Shown here piece after piece: positions 8,834 through 15,299 of a stretch of 39,931 bases of DNA. The DNA lies in the IMG/VR virus record IMGVR_UViG_3300032116_000514, positions 1 through 39,931 of that record, one strand, 5' to 3'. This stretch comes from a virus. The notes beneath the pieces were generated by a model that worked only from the letters and a program-made list of their open reading frames with translations, had not been told where the DNA came from and made no database searches. Numbering within the stretch: position 1 is the stretch's first letter; each line of letters starts with the position of its first letter. Made by a program: the position numbers and the translations under genes.

Positions 8834-9623
8834 CTACTCTTGGCAATTTCTCGAAGGTAATTGGTTTCAAGCGAATATTTTTGATTCCGCCAGCCTTCGT
8901 TACAACTTTACATAGTTCAGGATAGTGCGCTTCCATTTCGTACAGTACCCGTGTGTGGTCTGTCTGCCTATCGGCTACTCCGCGTGTTTTGAGTTCTGCG
9001 TCAATACCGCCAGCAGCAAAATACTTGGTAGTAGGGCAGAGATATTCGAAACGCACGACAGAGCCATTCTGAATAAACGAGCGAATCGTGCTTTCGTAGT
9101 CATCGCCCGATGCTTCGAGCAGTCTGTCTTTACCGATAAACACAGGGTCGCCAGCGTAACAGCCGTAGAAAAGTCCGATGATATAGCGCAGCCCTACGGA
9201 GATATGGTCGTGAAGGAAAAAACCATTCTCAACAGGGTTGATTCCCCACATTGTTGCGCCGACCTGTTTCGCCGTCTTGAAGCCAAGTTCAACGAGTGCG
9301 TCTAGGTCGCCTTGCCAATCCTCTAATTTCCCGTCTGCCGTACGCTGCCGAAGGCGGACAACATCATCGTCCATGTTCAGTAGCGGTGTGCCTTTGGGAT
9401 AGTAGTGATGATAAAACTGTTGTTGCTGGATTTTGCCCAAAACACCTGTGACTACGCGGTATTTATGTCCTAGCACATACCGATAGTGGTCGCTTTCTTC
9501 TTCTCCTGCCACGAATACCGTGATGCGGTCAGGGTCTACTTTCTTGCTCTCTAGCCATACGAGAGTCTTATCGCGCAATAATTCGGCGCGCTTGTACGAA
9601 GGTATTGCTATTTGGTAATCCAT
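8826..9623 (-). CDS. TET-associated-type glycosyltransferase (DNA base glycosylation candidate)
   Basis: This 265-residue GT-A-like protein starts IAIPSYKRAELLRDKTL and has a probable metal and sugar-nucleotide motif LLNMDDDV at 81-88, at the position of a DxD. The family is known as phage-encoded glycosyltransferases that sit beside TET/JBP oxygenases and glycosylate the hydroxymethyl base. Here it lies 16 bases downstream of such an oxygenase and overlaps the small terminase gene. The donor is not known from sequence, but the UDP-glucuronate decarboxylase in the same cassette suggests UDP-xylose or a derived pentose. A virion or cell-wall glycosyltransferase is the main alternative. Confidence 0.72.
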   Translation of the reverse strand: MDYQIAIPSYKRAELLRDKTLVWLESKKVDPDRITVFVAGEEESDHYRYVLGHKYRVVTGVLGKIQQQQFYHHYYPKGTPLLNMDDDVVRLRQRTADGKLEDWQGDLDALVELGFKTAKQVGATMWGINPVENGFFLHDHISVGLRYIIGLFYGCYAGDPVFIGKDRLLEASGDDYESTIRSFIQNGSVVRFEYLCPTTKYFAAGGIDAELKTRGVADRQTDHTRVLYEMEAHYPELCKVVTKAGGIKNIRLKPITFEKLPRVDV

Positions 9624-9639
9624 CGCCTTCCTTCCGTTA

Positions 9640-10506
9640 TCAACCGCCGAGTATGCGCGGTTTCGTTTCGCCTTTCAGGGCGGAAGCGAATGCGAGTTCT
9701 CGCTCGGTTCTGCGTTTGCGTGCTTCGGCTTGTTCGACTGCGTAAGTAAAGCAGTCTTTCATACCGCGTAAGCAGTAGTACACGACAGTATAACGATAGG
9801 CGTCTTTCGTGATGTGCTGAATAGGCGTTACGCCGTGAAGTAGTCGGAATCCCGGAAAGAACAACACCCAACCATCGCGGCATTCAATAACAGCGTTATA
9901 TTCAGGAATGCTGAGATAACCACCGCGAGTGCCACGCCGAACAACAGGCATAGCAGACCACATATCAAAATTATTGCCGTCATAATGATACGGAAGCGTG
10001 GAAGTTTTATTGACAACACCGCTAGTCCAGAGAGAGCGCTCCGAAATGCGCCACTCATCAGCAACCGCCGATGTTTCTTTTGCGTCTTTTTCATAAATTT
10101 CGGGCGCGATTTCGCGCATGATATCGCTCAAAATATCAGCAGTCTGCACTAATACATCGTGTTCTTCGGGTTGTTCGTGCGACATTGAAGTAGGGCGACA
10201 AGCCTCGCGTGTTTGAAATGGCTTGCGTGGTGCCATGCCGAAAGTACGGCTGTTGTTCTGTACGCCTGTGCTGCGTGTTACGCCTGTCGCGCTGTATTTG
10301 ATTCCGCGTACTGCGTTACGAAGATTCGCAGTCACATCTGCGTCCATCTTCAAATAAACAAGGAATGGCTCGCCTGTTGTTTCATCAACATAAATGCCTT
10401 CTTCAGTAATGTTGGCTTCAATTTCAGGAACGAGTAATCCCTTCATTTCGCGCACATCATCACGAGTGATAACTTGCTTGACGGGAAATACTGTTAGTTC
10501 TTTCAT
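9640..10506 (-). CDS. TET/JBP-family 2-oxoglutarate/Fe(II) dioxygenase
   Basis: This 288-residue protein has the double-stranded beta-helix signature in its C-terminal half. His174 and Asp176 are in LPYHYDGNN, the distal iron ligand His224 is in FRLLHGVTP, and Arg238 in YRYTVVYY would bind 2-oxoglutarate. The GGYLSIPEYNAVIEC and GWVLFFPG strands between them fit the TET/JBP family. Such enzymes oxidise the methyl group of 5-methylcytosine or thymine in DNA. The gene overlaps the ParB-like gene by ATGA and precedes the glycosyltransferase. A general prolyl-hydroxylase-like oxygenase is the alternative, but the context argues against it. Confidence 0.8.
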   Translation of the reverse strand: MKELTVFPVKQVITRDDVREMKGLLVPEIEANITEEGIYVDETTGEPFLVYLKMDADVTANLRNAVRGIKYSATGVTRSTGVQNNSRTFGMAPRKPFQTREACRPTSMSHEQPEEHDVLVQTADILSDIMREIAPEIYEKDAKETSAVADEWRISERSLWTSGVVNKTSTLPYHYDGNNFDMWSAMPVVRRGTRGGYLSIPEYNAVIECRDGWVLFFPGFRLLHGVTPIQHITKDAYRYTVVYYCLRGMKDCFTYAVEQAEARKRRTERELAFASALKGETKPRILGG

Positions 10507-11141
10507 TGTGTTGGCACCTCAGAGTTGGATAGTTCGGCAATCATGCGCAGAATAGTATCTGCATTACTGTCTGTTCCGAAGCGTTCGCGCAACTCTGTAA
10601 GTTTTTCCATCGCCCAAATGTATTGGTGTTGTGGGAACTCACACATAAGCAGACGAATAGTTCTTTCCGCATAGCGTTGTGCGCGTTCTTCGAGTGTTGT
10701 TGTTGCCAACACATTTTCGTGTGCTGGTGCAGCAGCAACACCAAACTCAGGTGCTTGTTGCTCGTCTAGTATTGCGAGCAAGTCATCAATATCTGCTGGC
10801 TGATAGCCTGTTCCTTCGAGCGAAATATCTTCAAGTAAATCTAATAATGCTTGCTCATCGTAAGTGCCGAGGTCAGCAAGGCGGTTGTCAGCAGCAACAA
10901 TTTTCTTTGCGCCTTCGTCATCAACATCGATTTCGACAATGTTGATTTCTGTCCAGCCTAGCGACTGTGCCGCTTTCCACAGGTGATTTCCTGCGAGGAT
11001 TTGCTGAGTTGCTTTGCTAACAACTATTGGCTTGTACTGTCCGTTCGCTTTGAGAGATTCCGCGAGCGCAGCGACATTTCCCTTGCGAGGATTGCCTTCA
11101 AACTCTTTTAATGAGTTGATAGCGACTACTTTTGTTTCCAT
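10503..11141 (-). CDS. ParB-like nuclease-domain protein
   Basis: This 212-residue protein has an N-terminal ParB/sulfiredoxin-fold domain. It shows FEGNPRKGNVAALAESLKANGQYKPIVV, then the catalytic-loop-like ILAGNHLWKAAQSLGW, and VDDEGAKKIVAADNRLADLGTYD. The C-terminal ~70 residues are helical with no known domain; no methyltransferase is fused. ParB-like proteins are frequent in phage DNA-modification and packaging neighbourhoods and may bind or nick specific sites. Here it sits between the sugar-nucleotide enzyme and the TET/JBP oxygenase (ATGA overlap), so it probably works with that cassette. (Motif stretches are split by position: 14-33 and 34-41, 48-63, 73-95.). Confidence 0.8.
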   Translation of the reverse strand: METKVVAINSLKEFEGNPRKGNVAALAESLKANGQYKPIVVSKATQQILAGNHLWKAAQSLGWTEINIVEIDVDDEGAKKIVAADNRLADLGTYDEQALLDLLEDISLEGTGYQPADIDDLLAILDEQQAPEFGVAAAPAHENVLATTTLEERAQRYAERTIRLLMCEFPQHQYIWAMEKLTELRERFGTDSNADTILRMIAELSNSEVPTQ

Positions 11142-11151
11142 TTGCCTTCTC

Positions 11152-12087
11152 CTATTTCACTATGCTTGCGAAATACGCAATCGTTTTCTGTAAGCCTTCG
11201 TCTAAAAATGTCGTAGGCTGCCAGTCCAACTGTTCTTTTGCGTAGTTAATATTCGGCTGACGCTGTTTCGGGTCGTCCTGCGGTAGTGATTTGAAAACTA
11301 ATTCAGATTTGCTGTTCGTATATTTCAATACGAGTTCAGCGAGTTCCAGCATTGTGAACTCAACAGGATTACCTAAATTCATAGGTCCAACAATATGATT
11401 CGGCGTTGCCATCATTTTGATAATGCCGTGTACTAAATCATCGACATAACAGAAACTTCTTGTTTGTTTGCCGTCACCATAAATAGTTATCGGTTCATTG
11501 CGCAATGCTTGAACAATGAAATTGCTGACAACACGACCATCATCTGCTGCCATGCGCGGTCCATAAGTATTGAAAATGCGTATAACTTTGATGTTCAAAT
11601 CGAACTGTCGCCAATAATCGAAGAATAAAGTTTCTGCAACGCGTTTGCCTTCGTCATAACACGCGCGAATACCAATAGGATTTACTTTGCCCCAGTATGT
11701 TTCCGGCTGTGGGTGTTCTTCTGGGTCGCCATAAACTTCCGATGTTGATGCTTGTAAAACTTTTGCGCCTGTGCGTTTTGCTAGTTCTAGCATATTGATA
11801 GCACCGCTTACGCTCGTCACAGTAGTTTGTGTCGGATAGCGTTGATAATGTACGGGCGAAGCAGGACACGCTAAATTGTAGATTTCATCTACTTGCAAAT
11901 ATAACGGCTGCGATACATCATGTAATAAAAATTCGAAATTAGGATTATCGCGGAACGATGCGATATTGCGTTTGTTGCCCGTGTATAAATTATCAGCAAC
12001 GATTACTTCATTGCCTTCTGCGAGCAATCGCTCTGTCAGGTGCGAACCTAAAAATCCTGCGCCACCTGTAACAAGTATTTTTTTCAT
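11152..12087 (-). CDS. UDP-glucuronate decarboxylase (UDP-xylose synthase)-like
   Basis: This is an extended short-chain dehydrogenase of 311 residues. The NAD-binding GGAGFLGS is at 8-15. The UXS-specific signatures follow: [51 protein letters not shown] (catalytic YxxxK), [10 protein letters not shown] and [16 protein letters not shown]. This pattern separates UDP-xylose synthases from 4-epimerases. The reaction is UDP-glucuronate to UDP-xylose plus CO2. No UDP-glucose dehydrogenase is visible here, so the substrate would come from the host. Being first in the modification cassette, it probably supplies the sugar donor for the glycosyltransferase. GGAGG precedes the start. Confidence 0.88.
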   Translation of the reverse strand: MKKILVTGGAGFLGSHLTERLLAEGNEVIVADNLYTGNKRNIASFRDNPNFEFLLHDVSQPLYLQVDEIYNLACPASPVHYQRYPTQTTVTSVSGAINMLELAKRTGAKVLQASTSEVYGDPEEHPQPETYWGKVNPIGIRACYDEGKRVAETLFFDYWRQFDLNIKVIRIFNTYGPRMAADDGRVVSNFIVQALRNEPITIYGDGKQTRSFCYVDDLVHGIIKMMATPNHIVGPMNLGNPVEFTMLELAELVLKYTNSKSELVFKSLPQDDPKQRQPNINYAKEQLDWQPTTFLDEGLQKTIAYFASIVK

Positions 12088-12107
12088 TGCGCCTCCGTAC
12101 CTACAGA

Positions 12108-12155
12108 AGAAGTCTGCCTAGCGCGAAAGGGTAAAACGCACTAGGACAGACTTCT
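12108..12155 (-). terminator. Long imperfect hairpin between early region and modification cassette
   Basis: On the minus strand the arms AGAAGTCTG and CAGACTTCT pair. The stem continues through CCTAGTGCG and CGCGCTAGG, giving about 18 pairs with one bulged T, one G-T pair and an 11-base loop. No T tract follows. It sits in the 92-base gap after the helix-turn-helix gene and before the decarboxylase gene. It could be a terminator or attenuator, an RNase III-type processing site or an operator; the sequence does not decide. Confidence 0.5.
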
Positions 12156-12179
12156 CCCATTGGCAGGAAGTGTAACATA

Positions 12180-12389
12180 CTAAGGCGTGGAAGTATTCCT
12201 TCCCTGACCCAGTTTGCCTCGGTATGTTTGTAGTGCCAGCACATCTTGTAGGTGAAAGGTACTCCTACGCGACTGCCTTCCGACTGGCACTAATTGTTTT
12301 CGGTGAACCAACTGACGGAGGTTGTTCTTGCTGATTCCCAAAAGCATGGCTGCTACTTCACTATCAATGATTCCGTTGCCTTCTGTCAT
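12180..12389 (-). CDS. Small helix-turn-helix (excisionase/MerR-type) protein
   Basis: This is a 69-residue DNA-binding protein. SEVAAMLLGISKNNLRQLVHRKQLVPVGRQ forms a winged helix-turn-helix like excisionases and MerR-type helix_turn_helix_17 proteins (residues 10-39, here a 30-residue stretch). FHLQDVLALQTYR completes the wing and last helix. It ends the early operon and starts inside the stop of the preceding gene (ATGA). It may regulate the neighbouring region around the hairpin at 12108-12155; that is inference from position only. Confidence 0.72.
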   Translation of the reverse strand: MTEGNGIIDSEVAAMLLGISKNNLRQLVHRKQLVPVGRQSRRSTFHLQDVLALQTYRGKLGQGRNTSTP

Positions 12390-12607
12390 TGTTCCTCTAA
12401 AACTTTCTTCAAATTGGCGATGCGAGAGTAAGCATCTCCGCCTGCACTCATGACCTGTAACAGTTCCTTAGCCATATCTCTGCGTATGCCCCAATACATC
12501 TGCGCGCAAAGCATGTCATGATTCAGTTTTTTCGTATTGTTGTAGTTCGTGAAACGCAAAACATTGTTGAGAATGTCCTCAACGAACTTGTAACGCTCGG
12601 CTACCAT
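12386..12607 (-). CDS. Hypothetical helical protein, 73 aa
   Basis: This is not recognised. It is a mostly helical, charged protein (VAERYKFVEDILNNVLRF ... MAKELLQVMSAGGDAYSRIA) with no signal peptide or membrane segment. It shares a 7-base overlap with the preceding 45-residue gene and an ATGA overlap with the next, which supports it as a real member of the operon. No function can be stated. Confidence 0.6.
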   Translation of the reverse strand: MVAERYKFVEDILNNVLRFTNYNNTKKLNHDMLCAQMYWGIRRDMAKELLQVMSAGGDAYSRIANLKKVLEEQ

Positions 12608-12738
12608 TCAATGAATAACCACAGAGGTCCAAAATCTATGTTGAAAGACCACCTGTCCACGCATATTCCGAGTCCGAAACGCCAACTAATGCCACCGCCA
12701 ATGGTGACTTTGCCTACCTGTTTGAATGAACTTACCAT
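12601..12738 (-). CDS. Small Trp/Phe-rich protein, 45 aa
   Basis: This short gene fills the gap between SSB and the 73-residue gene. It begins MVSSFKQVGKVTIGGGISW and ends GPLWLFIEW. Its start overlaps the SSB stop (CCATGGTAA) and its own stop overlaps the next start (GAATGGTAG), each by 7 bases. The protein is beta-rich with alternating aromatic residues. No family is recognised. The paired overlaps are the main evidence that it is translated. Confidence 0.65.
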   Translation of the reverse strand: MVSSFKQVGKVTIGGGISWRFGLGICVDRWSFNIDFGPLWLFIEW

Positions 12739-13130
12739 GGGAAATCCTCGATAGGTTCTTCGTCCGATTTATCGGAACGCGGTTCCTGTGGTTCAGGTGC
12801 ATATTTCGGCACTATGCCAACACCATCAGCATTGATTTCAAGTGCGGTGCGCGCGTTGCCTTCTTTGTCTGTGTAGTTTGCTACTTGTAGTCTGCCTGTA
12901 ACAATTGCTTTGTCACCTTTCTTGAGTGCCAATGCTGTTCCGGCAGCATCACGATTCCATACGAATACGCGGAACCATGTTGTATCGCCATCTACCCACT
13001 CGTTGCCTTGTTGTTTGCGCGGAGTATTAGCGATGCTAAATGTTGTAACGGGTGTGCCTTTCGGTGTTTTCTTAAATTCGGCATCCGTTCCCAAGTTACC
13101 GATAATGGTAACTATCGGTTCACCAGCCAT
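12732..13130 (-). CDS. ssb: Single-stranded DNA-binding protein
   Basis: This is an OB-fold SSB of 132 residues. GEPIVTIIGNLGTDAEFKKT, TTWFRVFVWN and KGDKAIVTGRLQVANYTDKEG are the standard strands. A flexible acidic tail follows and ends EDFPW, close to the usual DDDIPF-type partner-binding tip but finishing in Trp. I place the start at the second ATG (13130) because AAAGGA lies 6 bases upstream of it; an ATG at 13136 directly abuts that site. It would protect replication and recombination intermediates along with the Bet-type protein. Confidence 0.9.
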   Translation of the reverse strand: MAGEPIVTIIGNLGTDAEFKKTPKGTPVTTFSIANTPRKQQGNEWVDGDTTWFRVFVWNRDAAGTALALKKGDKAIVTGRLQVANYTDKEGNARTALEINADGVGIVPKYAPEPQEPRSDKSDEEPIEDFPW

Positions 13131-13470
13131 AGCCATTCCTTTCGAGATATTTATAGGTGCCTTCCTGCGTCAGTATAACAATATCCCCGTTCGGAAGCGT
13201 AACAGGACACTCCGCAGGGTCAGCCCAACTTGAAACCATATAGCCTTTTTCAAGTGCGCTGCTAGGGTTGTTATGTACCGAATCCGTGTCAAGGTTGTGA
13301 CACTCATGGTGTAACGCAAGAAAATTAGTGATTTCGTCTTTGCCGCCACGACTGCGCAGTTTGCGATGATGAAGCGCCCAAGAGTGCGGAAGTGACCCAC
13401 CGCATTTTTCGCAGTACCCTCTCGCGCGTGCCCAAGTCAAAGCGCGTAGCACCTCTAGTTGCTGAGCCAT
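13120..13470 (-). CDS. HNH endonuclease
   Basis: This protein contains CEKCGG, WALHHRKLRSRGGKDEITNF and LHHECHN, the complete HNH beta-beta-alpha-metal motif with its zinc-binding Cys pair. I favour the ATG at 13470 (MAQQLEVLRALTWARARG), which gives 116 residues and a 16-base overlap with the upstream gene. A GTG at 13569 would add 33 residues but overlap it by 115 bases. In phages such proteins serve in packaging, recombination or homing. The early location beside RusA and SSB favours DNA processing. Confidence 0.82.
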   Translation of the reverse strand: MAQQLEVLRALTWARARGYCEKCGGSLPHSWALHHRKLRSRGGKDEITNFLALHHECHNLDTDSVHNNPSSALEKGYMVSSWADPAECPVTLPNGDIVILTQEGTYKYLERNGYGW

Positions 13471-13973
13471 GTACGCAATTTTCCAGTCATCGGGTCTTTG
13501 CAAGCAGTATTGACACAGACGAACATATCGTTTATACGCATCACGGACTTGTGCGCACATTGTCCGCACACCATCTCGGACTCGTAGGTATAAGTGTCGC
13601 CGTCATTGACTTTGACCCGAATACGGGTATGCCAATGGATTACCTCATCGCCTAAAGTTTTCGACAGCGATTTGCGTTTGCGAACAATATCTTCCCATAC
13701 AAGGTTGAGCCATTCGATTCGTGACATAACAAGCGGACATGGACCTACTTCTGTTTTGCGAACAGGAACAGGTAACGCTTGTTGAATTTCGCTTGCGACA
13801 AAATATGTCGTCTTGTGTGTCCATTTATGAAAATCTAACATCATGCTAAGAGTGCCAAGTGGCAACGGATAGCGCTGCGAAAACTTCGGCGCGCGCCCTT
13901 TTTCTCCTGAATCGTGTTTGTAATATTCCCACACTCGGGGATAGTCGCTCAGGATTTCTTCTAATAATTTCAT
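13455..13973 (-). CDS. Hypothetical protein with C-terminal zinc ribbon, 172 aa
   Basis: The N-terminal two-thirds are helical (LLEEILSDYPRVWEYYKH, IEWLNLVWEDIVRKRKS). The C-terminus has CGQCAHKSVMRINDMFVCVNTAC, a CxxC...CxxxxC zinc ribbon near 135-157. It overlaps RusA by 4 bases (ATGA) and the HNH gene. A nucleic-acid-binding role in replication or recombination is plausible but not shown. (The zinc stretch is 23 residues; key residues are its four cysteines.). Confidence 0.6.
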   Translation of the reverse strand: MKLLEEILSDYPRVWEYYKHDSGEKGRAPKFSQRYPLPLGTLSMMLDFHKWTHKTTYFVASEIQQALPVPVRKTEVGPCPLVMSRIEWLNLVWEDIVRKRKSLSKTLGDEVIHWHTRIRVKVNDGDTYTYESEMVCGQCAHKSVMRINDMFVCVNTACKDPMTGKLRTWLSN

Positions 13974-14347
13974 GTGCCTAGTTGCTCAATCGTTATCCAC
14001 ACGCCTTCCACAGACCCGTATGATTTACTTGCTGAGATTAGCGTTACTTGCGCATCATCAACATAAGCGACACCCGTAAGTCCATCGAGAACTGCGCGAA
14101 TTAGTTTATCTAAATCAGGCTTGACCCATGGCATTGAACGCGAACTTGTTTTTGGTTTGATATAAATGAATTCACAACTAACTTTCACAGCACCATCAAC
14201 AGGTCGATAGCCTGAGAGTTCTGCGTTACGCGCAATATCAGCACGCCATACTGCTAAATCTGTTGCTCTTGCGTGAATAGGGCGACCATGAATAAATTTC
14301 AGCGAACCCTGCGGAACGGGTCGCCCTTTCACGAAGAACGAATCCAT
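13970..14347 (-). CDS. RusA-family Holliday junction resolvase
   Basis: This is a 125-residue protein. FFVKGRPVPQGSLKF at the N-terminus, then WVKPDLDKLIRAVLDGLTG and VAYVDDAQV carry the conserved Asp residues (DLDK and DD) that bind Mg2+ in RusA. It resolves branched DNA before packaging. The start at 14347 forms TGATG with the stop of the upstream transglycosylase gene, so I prefer it to an upstream codon 33 bases earlier. Confidence 0.88.
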   Translation of the reverse strand: MDSFFVKGRPVPQGSLKFIHGRPIHARATDLAVWRADIARNAELSGYRPVDGAVKVSCEFIYIKPKTSSRSMPWVKPDLDKLIRAVLDGLTGVAYVDDAQVTLISASKSYGSVEGVWITIEQLGT

Positions 14348-14805
14348 CAATACCACCGATTCTTTTGCCAAAATTGCCAAGCGTTACATGGATTATTGTA
14401 ACGGATAGAAATATAATTCAATCCCCAAACTATCTGCCCTCGCGTGTCGTTAAGGAAGGCAGTTTTTTCGGCTTGAGTATTTCTTGGCATATTGCGTTGT
14501 GGTATCCCATGGTCATTGGTAGGGCTGACTGCTTTCGGATTCCATGCGGACTCTTTGCCCCATAGTTTCGATAGGCAGCCATACTGCTGTTTGCCCCATG
14601 CGTATTCTGTCTTGGCAATATCACGAGCAATTGCCCTAGGGTCTGTCAATTTCTTGACTTTCACAGGGTCTATGACTGGTGACATAGTTGCCGATAACGG
14701 CGCTGTAAAGGTGAATAGGGCTGCGAAATACGCAACCGCCAGCCCTCGTACCTTCCATTTTCTTTGAGCCTTCCTATAGCCTTCTACGGGTTTTATTGTG
14801 CTCAT
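14347..14805 (-). CDS. Membrane-anchored lytic transglycosylase-like protein
   Basis: This protein has a basic N-terminus, one hydrophobic segment (residues ~20-40, LAVAYFAALFTFTAPLSA) and a catalytic domain with YGCLSKLWGKESAWNPKAVS. The Glu of KESAW matches the SLT catalytic glutamate. The C-terminal WGLNYISIRYNNPCNAW is typical of actinobacterial SLT proteins. It would cut peptidoglycan from outside the membrane. Its place in the early operon, not the lysis cassette, is odd. It might be a superinfection-related or wall-remodelling enzyme rather than a lysin. Confidence 0.78.
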   Translation of the reverse strand: MSTIKPVEGYRKAQRKWKVRGLAVAYFAALFTFTAPLSATMSPVIDPVKVKKLTDPRAIARDIAKTEYAWGKQQYGCLSKLWGKESAWNPKAVSPTNDHGIPQRNMPRNTQAEKTAFLNDTRGQIVWGLNYISIRYNNPCNAWQFWQKNRWY

Positions 14806-14814
14806 TGAAGTACC

Positions 14815-15114
14815 TCATAACGCTCTAGTCTTGGAGCGTTCTTCTTCTTCGTAGGCTTTGAATTTAGATACAGTAGAGCGAGCGCGTAGTCGCTCCTGTA
14901 GTTCCTGACTTGAACGGGAACTTGCCTGAATATTTGCGCGTTCAGGGTCGCAGGTCGGACAAAATCGTACACCTTCGAAACGCTCTGATACAACTTTGGT
15001 ATTCCCATCTTTTGTAACAGTTTTCTTGTCCTCGTAGTACTCGACCCATATATAACCATATTCGCATGGTTCACTATGTGTACAAATACAACCTGTTTTT
15101 CCACAATGATTCAT
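14815..15114 (-). CDS. Cys/His-rich zinc-binding protein, 99 aa
   Basis: Residues 1-50 hold HCGKTGCICTHSEPCEYGYI and later FCPTCDPERAN, a pattern of six or more Cys plus His seen in actinophage early proteins next to replication initiators. The start at 15114 overlaps the upstream stop by one base (TAATG); a longer frame to 15162 lacks such support. The C-terminal ~45 residues are helical and charged. Possible roles are helicase loading or another part of replisome assembly, by location only. Confidence 0.65.
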   Translation of the reverse strand: MNHCGKTGCICTHSEPCEYGYIWVEYYEDKKTVTKDGNTKVVSERFEGVRFCPTCDPERANIQASSRSSQELQERLRARSTVSKFKAYEEEERSKTRAL

Positions 15115-15299
15115 TACATACCCTTTGTTCGGAATGGATTTTTTCTTGGTTTGTACGGGCATTCCTCAAGGTGCGCGTCCATTTTTTCGCCCACTCCTTC
15201 GTGCCTACCCGATTTCCAGATGACTATGAAACCACAATTGTGAAAACAACTCATGCTTTCATAGCCCTCTGGAATCTCGTATCCGTTTTCTAGTATCAT
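15114..15299 (-). CDS. Small C2HC zinc-finger protein, 61 aa
   Basis: The sequence contains SCFHNCGFIVIW and, after a spacer, MDAHLEECPY. The Cys/Cys/His/Cys spacing (CxxxC ... HxxxxC) fits a small zinc finger. It starts within the stop of the initiator gene (ATGA) and its own stop is used as the next gene's TAATG start. This is likely a DNA- or protein-binding accessory of replication; the role is unknown. Confidence 0.62.
   Translation of the reverse strand: MILENGYEIPEGYESMSCFHNCGFIVIWKSGRHEGVGEKMDAHLEECPYKPRKNPFRTKGM

Noticed and set aside
10054-10061. CTGATGAG on the minus strand inside the TET/JBP-like gene, resembling a hammerhead core
   Set aside because: It codes conserved-looking protein (ADEW), and there is no stem I hairpin or U-C cleavage site before it and no pairing stem II.
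13471-13569. N-terminal extension of the HNH gene from a GTG
   Set aside because: It would overlap the zinc-ribbon gene by 115 bases and adds no HNH residues.
14802-15104. Overlapping 100-codon frame on the minus strand
   Set aside because: It runs in another frame of the Cys-rich 99-residue gene, which has the zinc motif and the TAATG-coupled start.
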